Shown here: in pieces, positions 1-11,400 of the stretch
Layout: each line of letters opens with the position of its first letter
Position numbering within the stretch: the first letter of the stretch is position 1
Translations under genes and position numbers: made by a program
The notes under the pieces: generated by a model
Told to the model about the DNA's origin: nothing
Database searches by the model: none
The model's input: only the letters and a program-made list of their open reading frames with translations
Source: Trema orientale
Taxonomy: Eukaryota; Streptophyta; Magnoliopsida; Rosales; Cannabaceae
DNA length: 64,000 nt
Assembly (NCBI GenBank): GCA_002914845.1
Contig: JXTC01000487.1
Location: 116,004 to 180,003, forward strand
Direction: 5' to 3'

Positions 1-396
1 CGATTTTCTGGAATTTTGAAAAAATCACTGTTATTATCACTGTTTCAACTTAAAATTATTAAAAGTCACGACTTTGAAATTACGGTTGTGACAAAAATAC
101 TTATGGAGTTTCTCATTTTTTGTTATCACAAAATTAAGAACGATGTCGTTAGGATCTGTAGTTCGGAAGAGGTTGGCATATCCTTCAATCTGAAATTCCT
201 CTTATACCCAAAATCCAATCAATAACCATGTCCAAATATTCATTTTTCAAGTAAATCGCGTCTAAGTAAATTAACCAATTTATTAAAAAAAATATGAACG
301 AAGAAAACTCAGAAGAAATAATAGAAAGTTTATCGTATAACAAGTTTTTTGTAGCATTTAAATTATGTGTAGCTAATCACATTAGCATATTAAAGT
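1..396. other. Gene-free AT-rich sequence
   Basis: I see no gene here. The short open frame at 16-225 has no family resemblance and the composition is that of AT-rich plant intergenic DNA. It may be part of the retroelement whose tail follows, but nothing recognisable supports that. Confidence 0.5.
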
Positions 397-462
397 TACG
401 TTATACTATAAGATTGTACATTTGAGAGGTACGTTATACTATAAGATTGTACATTTGAGAGA
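397..462. repeat. 33-bp direct tandem repeat, two copies
   Basis: Two adjacent 33-bp units (397-429 and 430-462) share the core acgttatactataagattg. They are essentially identical, so the duplication is recent. It lies just upstream of the retroelement fragment and has no evident function. Confidence 0.85.
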
Positions 463-554
463 TATGATGGTACCCTTTTCAACCAAATGGCGAAAGTGTG
501 AGTAGACCATGTAGCTACAAGCACTAGCTGCATGTCCATAAGAAGACACTAGGA

Positions 555-1516
555 ATGTCAAGCTCTTCCGCTGACAACAGAAGTCACAGGAGTAACATCA
601 CCAGCGTCGTTGAGTCTCTATGGAAGCTCTTAATTGGAAGGGGGACCAAGCAATTTTTCAGGGTGAATGATGAGAATATGGCATGCATAAAAGCATGGAA
701 TGCAGATTTAATTCAAGTTCCAATTGGACCAGTTACAAGAGTTCAAGCTAAAAGATTCAAGGAGTCTCTAAATAGGCTGATTCAAAGCATTTGGACTGAG
801 ATAAATTCTTAGAGGCCCAAGGATAATGTTATACATAGTCCACAAGGTTGGATTTCCATTATTCAAGCTTTGGAATAATCTAGAAAAGGCTCTCAAAAGA
901 GGATTGCTCAAGGGGTGCGTGAATTAAAGCTTAGTTTCCTGATTTTGGTTACTTACCCGATTTTGACTCATCAAGAAGAATGGCTGGTAGCAATTAAATA
1001 AATTATCTTTTTTATTTATTTATTATTAGTTTTATTATAGAGTTGTAAGGCTTGCATGCCAATTAAGATACTTTCCTTTTTTATTGTGAGTTAGGTGTGT
1101 TTTAGGGTAACTGTAGGAATTCAACTTTCAGAATTCAAATTAGGATATTTTAGTTTCCTTTTCTTGTTTTGGGAAGCATTTTAGGAGATTTTTAGCTACC
1201 AATTTCGTGGCCCTTGGCCTATATAATGTAAACTTTTCATTCATTAATGGAAGATTACAATTCATCAAAAATTGAGAGCAATTTCTCTTTGGTTCTTTGA
1301 GAACTTATTCGAACTTATCAGATTTCTCTGTGGCGTTCATCCCTTGACTTATCAATCGAGTTTTCCATCCTTGATTGTGGCGTCTTCCCTTATACCAAGG
1401 TTCACATCTCTTTATAGGTGTTGAGTCGAGGTTTTCCTATCCGAATCTGATTGTAGAACGGTCCTAGGCATCATCCTTGTTTCGGATTTCGTCACAAGTT
1501 GACGAGGTTCGTATCA
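555..1516 (+). mobile_element. Ty3/gypsy-type retroelement remnant (3' end of pol region plus LTR-like tail)
   Basis: The open frame at 555-812 (85 codons) ends in a segment with GPVTRVQAKRFKESLNRL, the conserved GPxTRxxAKR-K motif seen after the integrase, or at the gag-like end, of many plant gypsy elements. Downstream, 820-1516 looks like an LTR. It has a TATA-like cctatataatg near 1219, then a leader with a run of short TC-rich phrases, and it ends gtatca beside the UGT fragment. A purine stretch caagggg followed by TG near 911-917 could be the polypurine tract and LTR start. No reverse transcriptase or integrase domain remains in the window, so this is a truncated, non-autonomous remnant. 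The exact left boundary is unknown. Confidence 0.6.
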
Positions 1517-1857
1517 GTGGAGTCCATGAGTGAGGCCGTGTCTTGTGTGGCATCGGCATCTGATAGCAGAGGGAGGCCATTGGGAATGGTATCGAAGTGG
1601 AAGGAGGCGACGGAGATATTGTAGGCCGAGGAATTGAGGGCTTGAGATTTGAGGATCGCGCGACGATGGTTGTTCTCGGTGTTGACAAAGGTGATGTGGA
1701 TAGCTTTGTTGTGGATAGCTTTGTGGTGAAGGGGCTTTGCTAATTTAAGCATTGGGTTTATGTGACCTTGAGTTGGGAAAGGTACGCAAGCTGCATGAGG
1801 AAGAGGTTTATGGTCATGATGATTACTACTAGTTAGGGTTTCTACTGAGCTCAACAT
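1517..1857 (-). pseudogene. UDP-glycosyltransferase N-terminal fragment (UGT85-like), truncated
   Basis: Reading from an ATG at 1857 on the minus strand, about 110 residues match the N-terminus of plant family-1 glycosyltransferases, most like the UGT85 group. Visible motifs are [16 protein letters not shown] (substrate-binding N-terminal strand and loop with the catalytic-type His), [22 protein letters not shown] and DADATQD. Homology stops near residue 112, exactly where the retroelement LTR-like sequence begins. The sugar-donor PSPG box and the C-terminal three quarters are missing from the window. A 15-bp in-frame duplication (around 1697-1726) makes the repeated KAIHNKAIH, which is not normal for the family. 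The copy is a broken gene or captured gene fragment and should encode no active enzyme. Confidence 0.8.
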
Positions 1858-2507
1858 GATGATCTTTCTCTGTCTTTAAAAGCTCGGTTGAGCTTCGTTC
1901 TCTGTCTCAGCATGGAGATGACTGTTGAGGACTGTGTAACTGAGCCTTTACTTGCTGACTTAATGAATCTAAATCGAGGGTTATTAATATCATTAATGCA
2001 TGTCATGTCATCCTTAAAAAAAAGAGCGTCTAGTTACTTTGGCCACTACTACATGCATCAAGAGAAACTGCAAAATACATGCAAAGTTTGGGAAAAAAGG
2101 AAAAACCCGACAGAAAAGAAAATCTAGCTAAACAAAATGAAAGTACATGCAACCAGACAAATCCGTAACTGCAGCAATCTGCTTGAAATTTACTATATGT
2201 TTATATATAGTAAGACATACTCATTCATCAGTTAAAAAAGGTACTATAATCCTTTCAACAAAAAAAGTACTATAATATATATTAACAATATTGATTCAAC
2301 ATTCACATAGCAACCATTGTACTGCGCCCATATGAACAGTAATATTTTCTTTTAGATACAAAATTATTGCCAACTTAACAAATTCATGTTGATCTAATTA
2401 TATTACATATTAATTTTTTTCTTGTTTCTTCTTTGATGAAATATTCATTAGTAGACTGCAAGGCCCGATACCTACTAATTAATAACGTTGGATCACACAC
2501 GCCAATA
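1858..2507. other. Intergenic sequence
   Basis: This stretch lies between the UGT fragment and the 3' end of the WIP zinc-finger gene. It is AT-rich with no convincing coding frame. The part next to 2507 would carry the 3'UTR of the zinc-finger gene. Confidence 0.5.
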
Positions 2508-3803
2508 TTAAAACGACGAAGTAGGTGGGAAAGGGCTATGATCAGAACCAAAGGCTTTTATATGGTCTTTGAGTGACCTCTTGTGCTTAAAATCAGAGCC
2601 ACAAATGCAAAGCCAGCGCTTGCCGCAGTTCTTCTCGTGGGTTCTCCAGTCGCCTTTGACGGCCAGAAGCTTCCCACATTTGCGGCACATAAAGGGTTTG
2701 ATCCCATGCTTCCGTTTGTAGTGAGTTTGTAGCGTTCGAAAGTCCTTTAGAGGCTTCGCTCGTGGATGCTCTTTGTTGTTCTTGCATCCTTCGGCGCAAC
2801 AATAGCATGGTATTCCTAGCATCACCCGCGGCTGACTTCCCTTCAGCGACTCCGGCCCTCTTCGGTATTCTGATCCGTGCCCCCACATGTGCATCTAATA
2901 ACGTCCATGCATAGATTATATAATCATGAGCAAGAAGACTAATGCATCTAGAGAATATATACGGTTATATACACATCATATAAATATACATGTATAACGA
3001 GATTTCTAACTGTGATCAGCTATCCCAATTTTCTATGTCTCGTACATATCCATTTATCAAAATCACACCACATAAGCCTGAATTTAGATGGTTAATTATT
3101 AAAGAAATAAAGTGCTCAGAAAATAATATGATGTGCTATGAGTTGATAGGAGGGACATGGTTGAGACAGAGATTATTAGGTTAATAGATCTCAGTCCGTT
3201 AGAAATGCTATATGGTCAAACTTTAATTAATATAACATTTGTGAGTTGGGCTTCAATTGGCTAGAGTCATGCAAATAAAACGACTACTGTTACATAGAAT
3301 ATATAATTAATAATCTAAAGAGTGATCACGTGAGTTATTATTTTGATATATTTGCGTATGTACACTTATAGCTGCACCTGAAGATTGTTGTAGCGGTTGA
3401 ATGTCTTGAAGCAAACATGGCAAGAAAAGTGAGTAAAACCAACGAGTATTTGTTCTTGAGTTGGGATCCAGTATTTCTCGACTGCAACGACGTCGTTGGA
3501 CACTGCAGTACTTTCATTCGGATTCATGATGAAGCCATGATCTGATGAGTATTCTGGAAGGCCAATATGTAAAGCCACAGTGACATCGTCATTGTGATCG
3601 TCTGATACACCGTGTGGTTTAGGGTTTTGATCAGAATAGTTAGGTGCTTCAGGTGAACGAAGTAGGGAGCTTATTAACGGTAGAGGCTCAAAGGCGCCAT
3701 TTTGATTCTCATTTGGGAAAAGGTCGAGGGGTTTGGTACCTTCGTCATGATTTGTAGAAATGAAGGGATAGGAGCTAGATGAAGTAGCATCAAAGAACTC
3801 CAT
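2508..3803 (-). CDS. TT1: WIP-type C2H2 zinc-finger transcription factor, TRANSPARENT TESTA 1-like
   Basis: There are two coding exons, 3803-3378 (142 codons, phase 0) and 2894-2508, joined by a 483-bp intron with donor CAG|GTGCAG and acceptor TTAG|ATG. The protein is 270 aa. The N-terminal half is low-complexity and carries VALHIGLP (about residues 76-83). The WIP signature KYWIPT is at 110-115. Finger 1 is C128-x2-C131-x12-H144-x3-H148 and is split by the intron. It is followed by the family's three further fingers, including [11 protein letters not shown], the [18 protein letters not shown] stretch, [20 protein letters not shown] and [39 protein letters not shown] is closest to Arabidopsis TT1/WIP1, which controls seed-coat endothelium differentiation and proanthocyanidin accumulation in the nucleus. 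The protein ends only a dozen residues after the last finger, shorter than Arabidopsis TT1 (303 aa). WIP membership is certain; TT1 orthology rather than another WIP is probable. Confidence 0.9.
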
Positions 3804-5732
3804 GATGCATGTTATGTATGTTAATTAAAATAAAAACAGAAGACTGAACTTGAATATACTTTAATATTCATAAAGCAAGTTGCGAAATTATTGTACGAAA
3901 GATCGAGGTTTGTATAATATAATGAGGTATTTAGCTAGCTAGCTAGCTAACGTTAATCTTGATCATTGGTCATGATGATATCCAAAATATGTACGTACGT
4001 AATTAGACGATAGAGACTTAGGAGAAGAATAGTATACAGTTGAATGAAAAGAACCTCTGTAATGGGGTCTCATAATTCTCTCCTGTTTGTACTGAGTAGC
4101 TGCTATTGGAAATGAAAGGTAATAACTTTAATGTCTGTGGCCCATGGCATCTGAATTAAGCAAGATGTGCACCACAGAAGGTTGAAAATCTATGGAAATG
4201 TGTTATTTATTTATTCTTGTTAAGTAATTAACTATATACCAATATTGCTCTCAACAGTCAACACCACCGGATCAGATAGAGATCGCTAGAGAGCAATTTA
4301 ATATTGTAGGTGAAAATGATTAATTTCTATTTTTGGGACGTGAAATGTGGACTTTCTCATGATTATTAGCCATTCCGTATAAGCTTCTCCCGATACCATT
4401 TTATGTATTCCTAAATTTACCTTCGCTAAATAAGTTTATATAGCATGGATGTTATTATAAATGTCTCTCCCAGTTAAGTTGTATATCATGGACTATATAA
4501 TTAGTATTATTGGATTAGTTACTCTGTTGGCTCCCTACTGAAATTAAGTACTTTCCGGTACCAAAATTATTTAAAATAGGCCTGTTTTGGTCTTCATACT
4601 TTTAACACGCTTATTCTTTTTTTAAAACTGCAGTTAGTCCCTAAACATTTATTTCATTAGATGAAGCGGTGCGGCTAAATTTAAAGGTATATAATACTAA
4701 TTCCATATAAGAATTAATTTTAGTGTCAATGCCCCCTAAACTTTAAAAAAGGTCTCCCTTTACTTCATTTTTTTCAAAAAATTTAACGGAAAATGTTAAA
4801 AAAAAAAAAGAAGAAATTTAATATCAAAGTTAGCAAATCTTATTCTGACTTATAATTTGATCTGCTAAATTTAAAGGTATAAAATACTAATTTCACATAA
4901 GAATTAATTTCAGTGTTATAATATGCCTAAATTAATTTCTGAATTAATGTCAAACTTAGCAACTTCTATAAGGAATTTTAATTTTAAATATGAAAGACTA
5001 AAATGGAGAATTTTGCATGGATATATAGTTTAAGGACCAGTACGGCCACTAGTCCAATTTTATGTTCCATATTTACTCGATCGTGTAATTAAGCTATTAA
5101 TTAAACAATTTATTTTTTGAGATCAGCTAGTTAAACAATTTTATTGACAAATTAACGTTAGAAATTGTGTAATTTTCTCTTTGTATAAGATTAGGATTAT
5201 ATATAGATGATTCTTTACCTTTAATTGTAGTTTTATATATATATGCAATAATGGTACACTCCATAATATTCTGAAGAGTGGTTCTATTGCTATATCTATG
5301 TTTATTCGCTCCACTCTTTTATTAAAAATTTTTTATTACTAAAATACCATCGATAAAAATTACATTAATGTACAATACTCAAACAATTTTAACACCTAGA
5401 TAAACACCCGTGACTTTTATCAATTCTCTTTCAAAAATAATACAATAGCATAACTTTAAAATTTTCTTTAATCTTTCTTGAAGGAAAAAAAAATTAAAAA
5501 GATTATTTATCATAACTAGCAAGGATTTGCACACCACTCTTTCAAAAAATAAATAAAATAATCTGCACAGCATTAAAAAAAAAAATGGGACTGTGATCTA
5601 TAAGATATATATAGCCCCAAAGGAACACCCAACTTCCTTCTCTCGTTTGTAATGAAAAATGGATGTTGTGTAATCCTTTATCATGAACAATTGAATGGGT
5701 TCATGATCTCTAATCATCAATAACTCAGATGC

Positions 5733-5770
<38 letters not shown>

Positions 5771-8632
5771 ACACAATATCTGAAGTTAAATTTTGTCTGT
5801 GTGTGTACATTCAATGACCTTTTCTTTTTTAGCGGAGACCTAAATTTGTTAGTAATTGTAGCTTACTCAAAAATTTTCCAGACTATGTGTTTTATTTTTT
5901 ACTTTTTTGTCGTAAAGGAAGATTGAAATAAAATTGAATGGGGAATTTTTAAAAAAAATTTATGAGGGAGAGAAAATTGTGGGTGGAAAAAAAAAATTTT
6001 AAAATTACCTCCATATATGGACCTTTTTGGAATTAAGAGGGGTGGGGAGTAGAAAATCAAAATTTTTAAATTTAAGAGAGTACAGGTTCAGAAAATAGGT
6101 GGAAAGAGCAAACAAAGGTATAGCAATAGACTCATCCTATTCTAAATGAATAATACTTAGGTATCCCAATTAATTTATCAAAATTTTTGTATGTAGCATA
6201 CGAGTTGTCACTATTCACTTAGTAAATGATATTAAATTTATTTGTGACAAGTATCAATATACCAATTGAATTATGACAACTCATTTACCACATGTGTTTG
6301 GTATAAAAATTTTAATTAAGTGGAAATTCGTACTTGTGTCAAAATAAATTGCTTTCGAGTGGAATTACCAATTTTCAAAGTGAGGGCGAAAAAGAAAATT
6401 AATTAAGGGAATGATTTATAATATTCCCTACATAAATTAGTTCTCAAATTAATTAATTTGTAATTGTGTGGAGAAAAGTAAATTACTCCCTTGATCTTCT
6501 TTTTCATAAATTTGGCAATAGAATGTTAAACATTATATATAGTAAAAGAATATTGAGAAGAGAAAGTAACAGAAGTGTTATAAGTTTCTTTCCCGCAGAG
6601 AAAAAAAAATTGAAAAGAATAAATTGCATTATAAGGAAATTGACTAGATTATCTTTTCTGGCCAAAGATGTGAAGAAGTTACACGCCCAATTGTCTCTTG
6701 AAGCAGTATTACCAAAATGTTACAGCTTTGGACCCAAAGAATTTTATAAAATGCTGAGAATAGAATAAAGAGACAGAAATGAAAATTAATTTATGATTTT
6801 AACATGAGATTATTTTACACTGAATCTTTTTAAACCCTGTATAAATGGAAGAATTCTTTTAGGTATTTGGACTTTCTGAAGTGCTGACTCCAGCTTCTGT
6901 TTCCGTGGAGGCATGCTGTTGACTCTGTGAATCTGCGGAGGCAAAAATACAAGGACAATTACATATATATAATATATACATATATATATATAGCACATAC
7001 TTAATTTCGTACATCCGGCGAAGAGAATAATGTGAGGGAAGATTTTCTTATTAATTGAAAAAAAAAATACTTTGTTTTGGGTTCTAGGAAAAGGAAGTGA
7101 ATCGGGTCATTCAATTTCCAAATACAAGATCCTAAATAACTTTCGCATATGTAGTAATAAGCGCCAATAGTACTCTAGCTACCTATGTCATCAGTAGAAA
7201 AACAATACGTTGTTACACAAAAGAATTATGTTATGAAAAAACATATACACAATTAAAATATTCTATGAATAAGAATTATATACATTTTTTCCCAGAAATT
7301 GTAAAAATGATCGGTCCTCATCAATTCTTCAGCTTTTTATATATTTAACATTTTTTTAATTCTTCTTTAAATACTTTCTTATTAATTAATAGTTAATGCT
7401 ATCGATCCTATTAATATGCTCTTTCTTTCATCTTTTAATAATTTTCACTACATACCAATGATAACAAAAACTATCATGACAGTGCGTGAAGCAATAATAT
7501 TCAACAACCATGCTATGAGTATTTAAGTTTATACAGTAATAAGGTCAATGGGTTAGTTAGATGGCCCTGCATGTTTTTATGACCATGATGAGTTTGCATC
7601 AGCGGTACCATGTTCTCAACTGAAAATTAAACTTAAAACTTGTGTATTTCCATGCTGTATACCTCTGGAAGGGTATATAGGCTTATATATATATACATAT
7701 ATATATACCCACACAAATATATAGATCTTTCAAACTCCAATGACATTTGTCTGACTCTAGATACAATTGAATTGATAAAAAAAATGAAAAAGAAATAGAA
7801 GCTTATTTAATTAACTTTAATCTGAAGGTTTGAAATGCGTATACGTATACATAGCAAAACTCTTAAACTGGAGAAGTCTTGAATGGAATATAATTCCTAA
7901 AAAAACAAGAAGCTAGTGAACTGTATGATGTATCTGTCATAGCTGCTCTTCATGATTAAATTTAGGTTTAAGATTAAATAACTATATGTATATTATCCAC
8001 ACCGATCCTCTACTTATTTACTCTAGTAAGGTTTAGCAAGGAAAACAATTGTCGTACGTAGATGTAGTGCTATATGTATATTCTTTGGAAGAAGACAAAC
8101 AAAACGTTCTTGAAATAGCAGATACCATGCTCTAATGAATATTGATGTTTCTAGTTTTATCCATGTTGTTTCTGTATGTATGTAATTTCCAGTATAATGA
8201 AACAATTTTTTGCAGGTTATATTTTTATATATATTTATAATAATCTCATGTAATGTTAGAAATACTATGATTGTGGGCCGGGGGCTGTGGCCAAGTCGAC
8301 CTGCTAGCATATTGAGAATCTACCAAATATTATCATCTCCTCATAAACACACTGAACAAAAACCACATGCAGTCACTATTAGTTTACCTCTCTCTCTATG
8401 CCTCTCTGTCGCTACTTTCCAGTATTGACCTATTACCCGGGTCACTAAATAACACCCCAGACAGCTCATTTCACATGGCATGGGGTTATCCATGTGGCCC
8501 CACTTCCCATCTTATACAGAAAATTCCTCCTACACTTAATAATTTTACATAATTATTATGTATGCGTGTATATGTATGTATATGTCTATATATATTTGAT
8601 GCATTATGGTTATGGCTGAAAGTAAAAAGTTC
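3804..8632. other. Intergenic region between the WIP gene and the RRM gene
   Basis: This is AT-rich and gene-free as far as I can see. The part just above 3803 is the WIP gene's 5' side. 4560-5050 has two near-repeated phrases (ctaaatttaaaggtataaaa-type at about 4675 and 4864), typical of degenerate small repeats. Open frames at 5379-5573, 6466-6768 and 6810-6998 show no family similarity. The lower-coordinate end would contain the 3'UTR of the RRM gene. Confidence 0.5.
5737..5767. repeat. (TA)n microsatellite
   Basis: An uninterrupted TA run of about 30 bp. Similar runs occur at about 9558-9580 and 9684-9700. All lie in non-coding DNA. Confidence 0.9.
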
Positions 8633-11400
8633 TCAAAAGAGGGGGGGGGAAGGAAGGGGGATAGAAGCTAGATGGGAATAATTACCAGTTGGAGAGGGAA
8701 AATGATGCCTTGGTTGAAATGGCTGAGTAGGGTAGCCAGAGAAAGATGCAGTAGTTTCCATATGAGTGGGGTAGTAGAGATATGAAGGTCCGGCCGGCAT
8801 GCGCTGCTGCGGTGGAGTTGTCGTAAACGGTGGTCCTCTAGGTGGTTGAGGTTGAGGTTGAAGAGAGTAGCCATAGTAATAAGGAGCATTCATGGGGGAT
8901 GATGATGATGTTCCGTACAGTTGATGATAGTACTGTGCCTGTTGAACTTGTGGGTTATAAAGAGCCTGCAGTGACCATTCATTATTCAATGATACCCTTT
9001 ACCACACTATTAATGAAACATCATTCAATGAAGAATATATCATTTCTTTTTCTTTTTCTTTTTAGTATTTGAGAGAGTAAAGAGAGAGTGCTAATTACTT
9101 GGTGGTATCCATAATCAGCCGGAGTGTAATTCGGGTAGCTGCGCAAGATAAAGAATTAAATAATGAAAATTGATGAGTGCAGATTGGTAGAAGATTAACT
9201 TTATAACTGCTATTATTTATTATATAAGATTTAATATTATATGGCTTTGAAATGTTATTACGTTAAAACAACCACTTGGTTTTTTTGGTGATTACCGCTG
9301 ACAACAATATTCATAAATGCGAGTATTAATTTGGTGGATTCTAAATTTAAAACATAAATACAATGCCGTACGTACGTTGCCTGTCGATCGCTAATTACAA
9401 CAATTTAATAATCACATAAAGCACATCATGCACACTAACTAGCTTAATGCATCGTCGAAGGATTACTTCTTGATCCATGAAACAATGAACTTGCATACAA
9501 TATACAATATGATGATAAGACAAATACATACGTGATGGTTCATAACTAGAGTTTAAGATATATATATATATATATATATATGTAAGTTCTACATTAATCT
9601 AATTATAATTTGCTAAACTGTCAAAGGATAGCTAACAAGTTTTTTAGTACTGCAGGATTTACACGTACAATTGCAATAGCTTAATATATATATATATATA
9701 GTTACTTTAAATTATCGAAAATTCAAACAAAAACATGTAATTTAAATGAACAGTAGAAACTAGGTGAACCCATGAGAATTAGAGGTAAGCGTAGGAAGTT
9801 ATAGAGTGAAAAAGGGATCTTCAGATGTATAATTGATGAGGACCACCACAAGTTCATAGAACTTCCACATTCAATATCATTCTTTCCCTTTTCAGCAAAC
9901 AAAAATTATCATTCTTACCCTACTGCTCTAACTTTTGTTTCCCCCCCTTTTTTTTTATTCATTAAGATCGTTGGACCTAACTTTTTTGACTTTACATTGC
10001 TCATGTGGTACCAAGATTTGTTTTTCGCTTTGTCATCTAAAGAAAAAAATTGATTTTGCTTTAGAATCACTTTTAAAAAAAAAATTAATGATTCAACTGA
10101 TTACGATCATCGTTCTTGCTATTGCTATTACCTGTAACTTGGTCTATACGTCTCTGTCTTATCTGCTTAAAATTAAAAATAAAAGTTGCCTGATCTCTTG
10201 GAGATGCACTTTATCTGATCTTATGGTGCCTATAACCATACATATATACATATATATATATAATATTTATGCACCCATTAAGATGACTAGCTAGATCAAT
10301 AAATATAAGGTACTATCCAAAGTTAAGTGGGTCCAACGAATGTAGAGCTGTACAAATAGTGCACATGTATGACTATCCCATTAGGACAGCATTGCAAAGC
10401 CCACCTCAATTGCCAGGACAATTTCTTATGATTTATAATTGCTATCTTAAAGTTACATAACAACTGTACTTAGAGGAATTCATGAAACCGAGAAAATGAC
10501 ATCAAACTCTTTCCATAATTTCACCCTCAGTACCACCACTAGTAGCACTGCACAAAACCGTTCTACTAAAGAAAGAAATTAAACATTTTTTTATTTTATT
10601 TTTGTATAAAATGGATGATCAATTGCATCACTAACTGATTTTTTAATTAATTATAATTATATTATTTAATTAATTTTTGTGTCTTACCCGTAAGGTTGAT
10701 AGATAACAGGAGGTGGGGGTGGTGGTGGCGGCGGCAATGGTGCTGGAACTCCACTATAGGCTGGTACAGCACCCTGTGGTGACCCAGCTCCCTGAAAGGG
10801 ACTCCCACCTTGATTTCTACCTGTGCCAACCAATTATATACAATTAGATAAACATTCTTTTTTATTTTATTAATAACAAAAAAAAAAGAATCAATATTTA
10901 ACGTTTCGATTGCCCAAAAAGTTGCAAATTGATCATAAATAATAATTTTATTTTTTTTTTTAAAAAAAAAAGGTATATGGACCTCGTGGGGGCGAAGGTC
11001 GAGGTCTCCCCAATGAAGCAATATTACAATTTGCTCTTCTTCCATCTATCACAGGATTTGGGTTCGCACAAGCCCTCCTCGCCGATTCAGCGTCCCGGAA
11101 AGTAACCTACTTTTTTTGTAACAATTACTAACTTCAATAATAATAATTTTGTGTGTGTAAACGGATGAAGAAATTTTTTCTTTTTAATTTTAGCCACTTA
11201 ACAAATGAAAGACTTACAAATCCGTATCCTTTAGATTTTCCCGAATTCTTATCGGTGATAATAACAGCCTCGAGAATCTCCCCAAACTGCTCAAAATATC
11301 TACGCATTTCATCAGTGGGCGTTTCCCAAGCAAGACCACCGACGAAGACTTTGGTGAAGGTCGTGTCCCCGAACTGTGACCGAAAATGTGGGTGCGCCAT
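8633..11400 (-). CDS. RRM-domain RNA-binding protein (plant ARP1/RBM24-38-like)
   Basis: There are five coding exons on the minus strand: 11400-11218, 11106-10983, 10820-10688, 9138-9099 and 8965-8633, with phases consistent throughout, giving 270 aa. A single RRM lies at about residues 16-95, with RNP2 VFVGGL (18-23) and RNP1 KGYGFVTF (57-64, spanning intron 1). [20 protein letters not shown] follows, typical of the plant single-RRM group that includes Arabidopsis ARP1 (ABA-regulated RNA-binding protein). The C-terminal half is low complexity: a nine-proline run ending in VIYQPYG, then [13 protein letters not shown] and a Tyr/Gln/Pro-rich tail. The likely role is binding of mRNA in the nucleus or cytoplasm; the target is unknown. 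The 40-nt exon 4 is tiny and flanked by a 1.5-kb intron. The last exon is read to a TGA at 8633-8635, but a GTAATT donor at 8685 could splice to an unseen terminal exon. The donor of intron 2 (GTCCAT) is weak. Confidence 0.85.

Noticed and set aside
6466-6768. 100-codon Lys/Arg-rich open frame
   Set aside because: No recognisable domain and AT-driven composition; no sign of introns, a promoter or conservation.
6810-6998. Minus-strand frame with MPPRKQKLESALQKV
   Set aside because: It looks slightly exon-like but has no known motif and no neighbouring exons. It may be chance.
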